This document shows, one piece after another, positions 33,595 to 39,603 of a stretch of 39,603 bases of DNA (position 1 is its first letter; each line of letters begins with the position of its first letter). The stretch comes from Bacteroidales bacterium UBA3297. Its GTDB lineage: Bacteria; Bacteroidota; Bacteroidia; Bacteroidales; Paludibacteraceae. Location of the stretch: positions 32,828-72,430 of the forward strand of contig DETD01000010.1 in the NCBI GenBank assembly GCA_002362105.1, given 5' to 3'. Both the position numbers and the translations under genes were made by a program. The notes beneath the pieces are model-generated. The model was not told the origin of the DNA, made no database searches, and worked only from the letters and a program-made list of their open reading frames with translations.

Positions 33595-34080
33595 CTAAAT
33601 ATTAATGCATTTGAAAGTAATGTCTCCTTTTACCTTCGACGCATCGTAAATATACACGATGCCGCCGGTTATTTGTGAAGATGCTAGTTGGCCGTAAAGG
33701 TTGACATAAGCCTTCCCTTTTTTCGATTTGCATGTGGTCTCCTCTCCAATCGCGATTTTGCATTTTTGTGGCTTCCATTGGTTTAATGCTTCAGTCAGTT
33801 CGGCTTCGTTGCCGTTGGGCAGAATGGAAACGCTAAATTTGGCATCGGCAAGCCTAGCCGCAACACCCATTTGCAGAATGAAGCGGTCGTCGTCGTTGAT
33901 GCCATTGACCGCAAACACGGTTGACTGCTCCTTGTCGGACACCGCAGTCTTAACAATGGTATCGATGGCAGTGTCGATGGTATTCAGTTTGTTGAACGGT
34001 ATGTAGCAATCTCTTATCAAGAAGTTCTTGAAAACGTCCCAATTGGTTGGTTTCTTTTTGAAGAGGTTTAACAGTGCCAT
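33595..34080 (-). CDS. Hypothetical protein, unknown family
   Basis: A 161-residue protein without signal peptide or membrane segment. It starts with a Lys-rich MALLNLFKKKPTNW, has an alpha/beta look in the middle (DRFILQMGVAARLADAKFSVSIL) and ends with a beta-rich part (GGIVYIYDASKVKGDITFKC). I see no known motif. It begins 3 bases after the stop of the LRR-TonB gene, so both are expected on one message, but the LRR protein is exported and this one appears cytoplasmic, so a shared job is not obvious. Confidence 0.7.
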   Translation of the reverse strand: MALLNLFKKKPTNWDVFKNFLIRDCYIPFNKLNTIDTAIDTIVKTAVSDKEQSTVFAVNGINDDDRFILQMGVAARLADAKFSVSILPNGNEAELTEALNQWKPQKCKIAIGEETTCKSKKGKAYVNLYGQLASSQITGGIVYIYDASKVKGDITFKCINI

Positions 34081-34083
34081 TTA

Positions 34084-36126
34084 TTATTTTCTGATGTTGA
34101 TTTTAAGTTCGGTTTGTGAACGGACCACCTTTCCGTCTTTTTTGGCAGGTTCCCAGTTCGGCATTGCAAAAACCGTGGCAACGGCCTCGGCATCGAGTTC
34201 GTTCCCTTGTGACTGTTTCACCTTCAGGTGTGAAAGGGTACCATTTTTCTCCACAACGAAGGCAACGGTTACAATACCTTGTTTGCCTTTGGCGTGGGCT
34301 GGATATTTGACAGCGTTTTTAAGGTAGGCGGCAAGGTCGTTGCCGGCAGCAAAACGCGCTTTTTCCTCAACTTCGTTTTCCAGGTAGATGTTGTTGTCTT
34401 CTATAATTCTGGCAGACTTGATTTCGGAATTAAGAGAAGAGTAGACCATGAAGCACTCTTCAAGGGTGCCGTCGGCAATAGACAACTGGTCGTTAATATT
34501 GTCAGTAGCCGATTCTTCACGTACAATCTCATAAGTCTTGTTGTTAATGTGTTTGAACTCCTTCCAGCCGAGAGCATTGTGGAAGGCCTCTTCGGTACCT
34601 TCAGGAACCCTTAGCTGAATAGTATCGGTCAGATTGTAGAAAGTGAGAATGTTGGCTTTAGGCGGATTGCTAGCTTCGACCTTTATTTCGGCAAGGTCGT
34701 CGCAACCAACAAACGAACTGATACCCACGCTGTCGACTGTATTCGGAATTACAATGCTCTTCATTTTCGAACAGTTGACGAACGAAGCGTAATCGATGGT
34801 GCGCAGTCCGTTCGGAATATCCACTTTTTCAAGGTTACCGCATCTGGCAAAAGCACCGCCTCCGAGGCGTGTAACACTCTGTGGCAGGGAAATGGAAATG
34901 AGTGCCGAATCGGCAGCAAAAGCCGTTTCTCCAATGTCGGTAAGCGAATTAGGCAATTTCACCTCCTTCAACTTGCTACAAAAAGCAAAGCATGATTGCG
35001 GTATTTCGGTGATTCCTTCCGGAACAACGATGGACTCGATAGACGAACAGCCTTGGAAAGACTGTTTGCCAAGTTTTGAGACTTTAGACGGTATTTCAAT
35101 AGCTTTCAGACTGCTACATCCAAAAAACGAGTTACTACCGATGGAAGTAACCTCTTGTGGGATTTTAAAACTAGTCAGGCTGCTGCATCCATAGAACAAG
35201 TCGGGCTCAATTTTGGCGATCTGTTCTGGAAACTCAATGTCGGTCAGGTTAGTACATTCGTAAAAAGCACCATATCCCACCGATGTACAGGTGGAAGGTA
35301 TTGTAATCTTGTTGATGGCCTTACTGCCAGAGAAGGCATAACTACCAATACGGATAACGCCGTTTGGAATAGTGTAGAGTCCACCTTCTTTACCGGCAGG
35401 GTATTGGAGGATGTATTTACCGTCTTTACTGTAAAGAACGCCTCCGGCAGTTGAACAATACTTCTTATTGTTGGGGTCTACCTTAATGAAAGCGAGTTTC
35501 TGGCAACCGGCAAACGCGGCACCGCCGATGCTGGTAACTTCGGCCGGAATTTCAATTTTTGTCAACTCCAAACACCTGGCAAAAGCCTCTTTACCCAACT
35601 TTTTGGTGTGTAGCGGCAACTTGATGCTCTCGAGCGAATGACAGTCGGCAAAGCATCCGTTTGGAATGTTGGTGATGTTTTGAGGAATGTTGATGGTCTT
35701 GATTTTCTCGCATTCGGCAAAAGCATAGTCGCCAATAACAGACACTTTTTCCGGAATGGTTATACTTGTCAGGTTCTTGCAACCACCAAAAGCGGAATTA
35801 CCGATTTGACTGATGCTGGCAGGAAGCACGATTTTTGTCAGATTCGTACATTCAGCAAAAGCCTCGTCGCCAATAGCGAGCAGCTCGGTTTGGCTCAAGT
35901 CTATAACCGACAGTTTTCCACTGTCGGCAATTGCCATTGTCTTTAAAGTTGAAATGTCTTCGGCATTTAGCGGTCCGGACACAACTATGCTGGTGATTGT
36001 CTTTAAGTTCTCCTCTCCGATTTTACTTTTCAAACTACCGGCACTAGTGCTGGTAATGGAGGTCTGCGCAGAAAGAGCCGCGCAGCTGGTTATTAAACCT
36101 ATGATGACAGCTTTGAGTTTAAGCAT
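34084..36126 (-). CDS. BspA-type leucine-rich-repeat protein with TonB-C domain
   Basis: A 680-residue exported protein with a signal peptide (1-20, ending ALSAQ). Residues of about 75-505 hold at least fifteen BspA-type LRR_5 repeats of about 23 residues, with the recurring pattern of I-G-x-x-A-F-x-x-C-x-x-L-x-x-I-x-I-P. A linker follows, and the last 85 residues look like a TonB C-terminal domain (KYPAHAKGKQGIVTVAFVVEKNG). BspA repeats bind proteins or surfaces; TonB-C domains act as energy transducers or bind outer-membrane receptors. The joining of both is unusual and is discussed as a finding. A free -7 box is not evident. Confidence 0.85.
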   Translation of the reverse strand: MLKLKAVIIGLITSCAALSAQTSITSTSAGSLKSKIGEENLKTITSIVVSGPLNAEDISTLKTMAIADSGKLSVIDLSQTELLAIGDEAFAECTNLTKIVLPASISQIGNSAFGGCKNLTSITIPEKVSVIGDYAFAECEKIKTINIPQNITNIPNGCFADCHSLESIKLPLHTKKLGKEAFARCLELTKIEIPAEVTSIGGAAFAGCQKLAFIKVDPNNKKYCSTAGGVLYSKDGKYILQYPAGKEGGLYTIPNGVIRIGSYAFSGSKAINKITIPSTCTSVGYGAFYECTNLTDIEFPEQIAKIEPDLFYGCSSLTSFKIPQEVTSIGSNSFFGCSSLKAIEIPSKVSKLGKQSFQGCSSIESIVVPEGITEIPQSCFAFCSKLKEVKLPNSLTDIGETAFAADSALISISLPQSVTRLGGGAFARCGNLEKVDIPNGLRTIDYASFVNCSKMKSIVIPNTVDSVGISSFVGCDDLAEIKVEASNPPKANILTFYNLTDTIQLRVPEGTEEAFHNALGWKEFKHINNKTYEIVREESATDNINDQLSIADGTLEECFMVYSSLNSEIKSARIIEDNNIYLENEVEEKARFAAGNDLAAYLKNAVKYPAHAKGKQGIVTVAFVVEKNGTLSHLKVKQSQGNELDAEAVATVFAMPNWEPAKKDGKVVRSQTELKINIRK

Positions 36127-36220
36127 ACTTTCTAAATTAGTTATTGCATAAAGATAATGAATTTTTTGATATTACCTTTATTCCATCTCCAAAATCAGCC
36201 TGTGAAATGGCTAATTACTG

Positions 36221-36228
36221 TATTTTTG
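36221..36228 (+). promoter_or_regulatory. Predicted -7 box for the EamA transporter
   Basis: TATTTTTG lies 16 bases before the ATG at 36245 in the divergent gap with the LRR gene. No clear -33 TTG is seen. Confidence 0.5.
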
Positions 36229-36244
36229 CATCGAAAAAACGAAT

Positions 36245-37129
36245 ATGAACTTGAAGGTTGATAAATACAGTCTGGCAATTGTTCTAGGACTTGTCATCGT
36301 GGTTATTTGGGGAACGTCTTTTCTGTGTTCCAAGGTGTTGGTTGTGAATGGAATGCAGCCAAACGAGGTCTATTTCTTGCGGGCGTTTATCTCGTACGTG
36401 TGTCTACTCGCGTTGTGTCATAACCGCCTGTTTGCCGACAACGTGAAAGATGAACTTAAACTGGCATCGTTAGGCATTTTTGGCGGTACACTATATTATA
36501 TTTTGGAAAATACCGCCTTGGAATATTCATATACCACAAACGTGTCGCTGATAGTAAGCGCATCGCCGCTGATAACCACATTTATTTCTCTTTTGCTTTG
36601 GAAAAAGCAGTTGTCTGCGAAATTCTGGATAGGGGTAGTGCTGGCAGTAACCGGATTGGTCCTTTTAATTTCGAATGGTAATTTCAGTTATACGGTTCGT
36701 CTGTTTGGCGATTTAATAGCTTTGTGTGCCAGTTTCTGTTGGGCATTGTATGCCGTGTTGGTAAAAACCATACCGTCGAAATACTCCGTCTTGTTCATGA
36801 CAAGAAAAGTATTCTTTTATGGGGTGTTGTTCGTTATACCAACGTTTCTGTACACGCCGTTCACCTATCCGGTAAGTCAGATTTTCACCTTCTCAGTCCT
36901 GTTCAATCTGCTCTATTTGGCGCTGTTGAGTTCCTTTTTGTGCTTTGTGGTGTGGAATTTTGTCATTCGTCAGATAGGAGCCATGAAAGCAGCTAATCTG
37001 GTTTATCTGAGTCCGGTTTTTACTTTCATCGCTTCCTATTTTTTACTATCCGAACCCTTGACGGTTTATTCGGTAGTGGGTTCGATGTTAGTATTGTATG
37101 GTGTTTATTTGAGCGAGCGTGATAAATGA
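36245..37129 (+). CDS. EamA/DMT-family transporter
   Basis: A 294-residue membrane protein with about ten helices in two EamA repeats. The first repeat opens with VIWGTSFLCSKVLV, and the second repeat has LFGDLIALCASFCWALYAVLVK. Members move small metabolites such as amino acids or nucleosides out or in, but the substrate cannot be told from sequence. It stands alone, divergent from the LRR gene, with a -7 box close by. Confidence 0.9.
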   Translation: MNLKVDKYSLAIVLGLVIVVIWGTSFLCSKVLVVNGMQPNEVYFLRAFISYVCLLALCHNRLFADNVKDELKLASLGIFGGTLYYILENTALEYSYTTNVSLIVSASPLITTFISLLLWKKQLSAKFWIGVVLAVTGLVLLISNGNFSYTVRLFGDLIALCASFCWALYAVLVKTIPSKYSVLFMTRKVFFYGVLFVIPTFLYTPFTYPVSQIFTFSVLFNLLYLALLSSFLCFVVWNFVIRQIGAMKAANLVYLSPVFTFIASYFLLSEPLTVYSVVGSMLVLYGVYLSERDK

Positions 37130-37185
37130 ACATAAAAAGAGGATGATAATCAGTCAAATTGTTTAGTCTTTTTGTCTATTTTTCT

Positions 37186-37193
37186 TAAATTTG
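37186..37193 (+). promoter_or_regulatory. Predicted -7 box for the zinc peptidase
   Basis: TAAATTTG lies 27 bases before the ATG at 37221. A TTG upstream is 24 bases away, longer than usual. Confidence 0.45.
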
Positions 37194-37220
37194 AGTAAAA
37201 TTTAAATCAAAACTTAAATT

Positions 37221-38084
37221 ATGAAGTTATCAGGAAGACGCGAAAGCAACAATGTGGAAGATCGCCGCGGTGGAACTGTCAAGGCTGGCGGTATTGGTCT
37301 CGGAGCTGTAATTCTTGGCATTATAGCTTATGCCACAACAGGTGATTTGGGAACCGCCATCAGCACCGTAGTTTCAAACTCACAGACAACAACAGAGACG
37401 ACCGGTGAGTACCAAGGCACGGCTTTAGAAGATTCATTGGAGCGTTTCAGCCGTCAGATTCTTGCCAGCACAGAAGATGTTTGGAAAGAAGAATTCAGCA
37501 AATTAGGTAAAACATACCAGCCACCTACGCTGGTTTTTTATAAAGGTACTACCCAAACGGCATGTGGAACAGGTAGTGCGACTTCTGGCCCGTTCTACTG
37601 CTCTGGCGACGAGAAGATCTACTTAGACCTCGATTTCCTGGCTACAATGAAACAGTCGTTAGGTGCTTCGGGTGACTTCACTAACGCCTATGTGATTGCC
37701 CACGAGGTTGCTCACCATGTGCAAAACCAGTTGGGCTATCTGGGGGCGGCCCATAAGCGGATGAATGCCGCAAGAAGTGAATCGGAAGCTAATAAGATGA
37801 GTGTCCGTATCGAATTGCAGGCCGACTACCTGGCTGGTGTATGGGGTAACAAGGAAAATGCCAAACACTTCTCTTTGGAGGTGGGCGATATGGAGGAGGC
37901 TTTAGACGCCGCCAAGAAGATCGGTGACGATTATTTGCAGCGACAGGCCGGCTACAACCAAGTACAGTCTGACGCATTTACCCACGGCACATCGGCACAA
38001 CGAACCCGCTGGTTGAAAAAGGGACTCCAAAGCGGTAATATAGCAGGCGGTGATACCTATTCAATAGATTATAACAGTCTGTAA
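37221..38084 (+). CDS. ypfJ: YpfJ-type neutral zinc metallopeptidase
   Basis: A 287-residue protein of the YpfJ family (PF04228). An N-terminal charged part (KLSGRRESNNVEDRRG) is followed by one membrane helix (about 21-40) and a linker. The peptidase domain has CGTGSATSGPFYCSGDEKIYLDL and the zinc motif H161-E-V-A-H165-H166. A third ligand may lie in the ELQADYLAGVW helix. It is likely to face the periplasm. Its substrate is unknown. It has its own -7 box and terminator. Confidence 0.92.
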   Translation: MKLSGRRESNNVEDRRGGTVKAGGIGLGAVILGIIAYATTGDLGTAISTVVSNSQTTTETTGEYQGTALEDSLERFSRQILASTEDVWKEEFSKLGKTYQPPTLVFYKGTTQTACGTGSATSGPFYCSGDEKIYLDLDFLATMKQSLGASGDFTNAYVIAHEVAHHVQNQLGYLGAAHKRMNAARSESEANKMSVRIELQADYLAGVWGNKENAKHFSLEVGDMEEALDAAKKIGDDYLQRQAGYNQVQSDAFTHGTSAQRTRWLKKGLQSGNIAGGDTYSIDYNSL

Positions 38085-38104
38085 CCTATAGCAGATGAAT
38101 ATAC

Positions 38105-38132
38105 AAGTCGGGCTTCGGTCCGACTTTTTTTG
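38105..38132 (+). terminator. Terminator after the zinc peptidase gene
   Basis: A 9-bp stem with one G-T pair and a TTCG tetraloop (38105-38113 with 38118-38126) is followed by T bases. Confidence 0.88.
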
Positions 38133-38163
38133 TCCGTTTTATTTTCCATTGGGTAATATCGTT

Positions 38164-38171
38164 TAATTTTG
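38164..38171 (+). promoter_or_regulatory. Predicted -7 box for mnmE
   Basis: TAATTTTG lies 14 bases before the ATG at 38186. No TTG is found at the usual -33 spacing. Confidence 0.5.
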
Positions 38172-38185
38172 TGAAAAAATAATTT

Positions 38186-39577
38186 ATGGAAGCTAATACA
38201 ATATGTGCTATCAGTACGGCACCAGGGGTTGGTGGTATAGCCGTTATAAGAGTCTCTGGTCCCGATGCGTTAACAATCACCGATAAGATATTTAAACCCT
38301 TAAACAAGGGTGTCACGCTGAAAGAGGCAGCAAATAAAACGGTGTGGTACGGCGATGTGTACAGCGAAGAAGGTGTGTTAGACACAGTGTTAGTTTCCGT
38401 TTTCCGTAACCCTCATTCCTTTACGGGCGAAGATACCACCGAAATCTCGTGTCACGGCTCGCTCTACATACAGCAGCAAATCTTACGTCTGTTGTTGAAA
38501 AACGGGTGTGTCATGGCGCAGCCTGGAGAATTTACCCAAAGGGCTTTTTTGAACGGAAAATTAGATTTGAGTCAGGCCGAAGCTGTTGCCGACCTGATAG
38601 CTTCAACTTCCTCAGCTTCGCATCGTCTGGCACTGCAGCAAATGAAGGGCGGCATATCGGACGAATTGCAGACCTTACGGGAACGTTTGCTGGACTTTGT
38701 ATCGTTGATAGAACTGGAACTTGACTTCAGTACAGAGGATGTAGAGTTCGCAGACCGTGAAAAACTGAACGAACTTGTTCAAACTATAAGGAAAAGAATA
38801 TCCAAATTGTGTGATTCGTTTGCGTTGGGTAATGCCATAAAGAACGGTGTGCCTGTTGCGATTATAGGACAGACGAATGTGGGTAAAAGCACGTTGCTGA
38901 ACTGTATTCTCAACGAAGAAAAGGCTATAGTGAGCGATGTGAGGGGCACTACACGTGATGTGATAGAAGATGTGTTTGTTTATGGTGGTATACAGTTCCG
39001 CCTGATTGACACCGCAGGGCTGCGGGATACAGCCGACGTAGTGGAAAAACTGGGGATAGAACGTTCGTATAAAACGATGGACGAGGCGTCCGTCGTGCTG
39101 TTGGTGTGTGACTCGACCGATTCCGTCCCAAATACAGAATCGTTTATCCGTGCGTCTATGGAAAGGGTAAAAGGCAAGAATGTTGTCCTGGTGTTTAACA
39201 AGTCGGATATTATAGATGCGGGAAAACGGGCCGAGCTCATGTCGATAGAAGTAGAGGAAGACGTGAAAAAAGTCTTCATTTCCGCCAAGTTGAAAGATAA
39301 TGTCAATGAACTGTTAGACTGCATGTTGTCGTTCTGCCAAACCGACAAACTGGCGGAAGATTCCGTGATTATCTCAAATATGAGGCATTATGAATCGTTG
39401 CAGAAAGCGCAAATCGCAATTGGAAGGGTAGAAGAAGGCCTTAATCTTGGGCTGCCATCCGACTTACTTACACGTGACATTCACGACTGTATTGACGCCC
39501 TCGGTGAGATTACAGGCCAAATATCCAGTCAGGATGTACTGAACAATATATTTAGCAAGTTCTGTATCGGAAAGTAG
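38186..39577 (+). CDS. mnmE: tRNA modification GTPase MnmE
   Basis: A 463-residue GTPase that, together with MnmG, modifies wobble uridine of tRNAs (the cmnm5/nm5 pathway). The N-terminal folate-binding domain starts TICAISTAPGVGGIAVIRVSG. The central helical part (about 120-220) carries FTQRAFLNGKLDLSQAEAVADLI. The G domain has GQTNVGKS at 228-235, DTAGLRDT and NKSD. The final C-I-G-K (460-463) holds the catalytic cysteine. The protein is complete. The gene ends 26 bases before the window edge, where nothing else is visible. Confidence 0.97.
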   Translation: MEANTICAISTAPGVGGIAVIRVSGPDALTITDKIFKPLNKGVTLKEAANKTVWYGDVYSEEGVLDTVLVSVFRNPHSFTGEDTTEISCHGSLYIQQQILRLLLKNGCVMAQPGEFTQRAFLNGKLDLSQAEAVADLIASTSSASHRLALQQMKGGISDELQTLRERLLDFVSLIELELDFSTEDVEFADREKLNELVQTIRKRISKLCDSFALGNAIKNGVPVAIIGQTNVGKSTLLNCILNEEKAIVSDVRGTTRDVIEDVFVYGGIQFRLIDTAGLRDTADVVEKLGIERSYKTMDEASVVLLVCDSTDSVPNTESFIRASMERVKGKNVVLVFNKSDIIDAGKRAELMSIEVEEDVKKVFISAKLKDNVNELLDCMLSFCQTDKLAEDSVIISNMRHYESLQKAQIAIGRVEEGLNLGLPSDLLTRDIHDCIDALGEITGQISSQDVLNNIFSKFCIGK

Positions 39578-39603
39578 ATTTTGCGTGGGAAAGTGATTTT
39601 TTG

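Overview
The window looks like chromosomal DNA of a Bacteroidetes bacterium, most likely of the order Bacteroidales. Three things point there. First, the Bacteroidetes promoter signature (a -7 box TAnnTTTG, in the best cases with TTG 19-20 bases upstream) recurs in front of genes. Second, the gene repertoire fits: a BspA-type leucine-rich-repeat surface protein, an LL-diaminopimelate aminotransferase, SpII lipoproteins with short lipoboxes, and the Bacteroidetes forms of PurF and ClpC. Third, proteins such as UvrB, GlyA, GlmS and the PurF pair have the length and wording typical of Bacteroidales. No rRNA, CRISPR array, insertion sequence or complete tRNA was found; the 3' end of one tRNA opens the window.

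Layout. 1-3956 (+): tRNA tail and terminator, then an operon of a Dabb-domain protein, DsbD, a nitroreductase and a HAD phosphatase. 3964-5199 (-): a metal-efflux type permease with its own metal-binding domain. 5297-11995 (-): a leftward gene string of DUF695-like protein, short FolK-like protein, lipoprotein, PcrA/UvrD helicase and a large AsmA-family protein. 12000-14500: an AT-rich accessory segment with a possible gene remnant and two overlapping genes, an HNH nuclease and a methyltransferase-HIT fusion; this is the best candidate for an undescribed system. 14644-15573 (+): an Rpn/PD-(D/E)XK family protein. 15673-25080: a PurF-like protein with a degenerate glutaminase domain (-), a possible small RNA (-), then dapL, glmS, purF and a class A penicillin-binding protein (+). 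25279-31066: clpC (+), a lone FecCD-type permease (-) and uvrB (+). 31070-36126 (-): a Fur/PerR-family regulator flanked by its own palindromic boxes, a lipoprotein, glyA, an unknown protein and a BspA-LRR/TonB-C fusion. 36245-39577 (+): an EamA transporter, a YpfJ-type zinc peptidase and mnmE.

How the genes fit together. Most of the window is housekeeping: cell-envelope building (GlmS for amino sugars, DapL for diaminopimelate, PBP1A for crosslinking), purine synthesis, DNA repair (PcrA, UvrB), protein quality control (ClpC, DsbD), one-carbon metabolism (GlyA, FolK-like) and tRNA modification (MnmE). Against this, the HNH/methyltransferase-HIT pair stands out by its base composition, overlapping gene structure and domain combination, and resembles cargo of a defence or nucleic-acid modification system. 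All functional statements come from reading motifs by eye; no database search was run.
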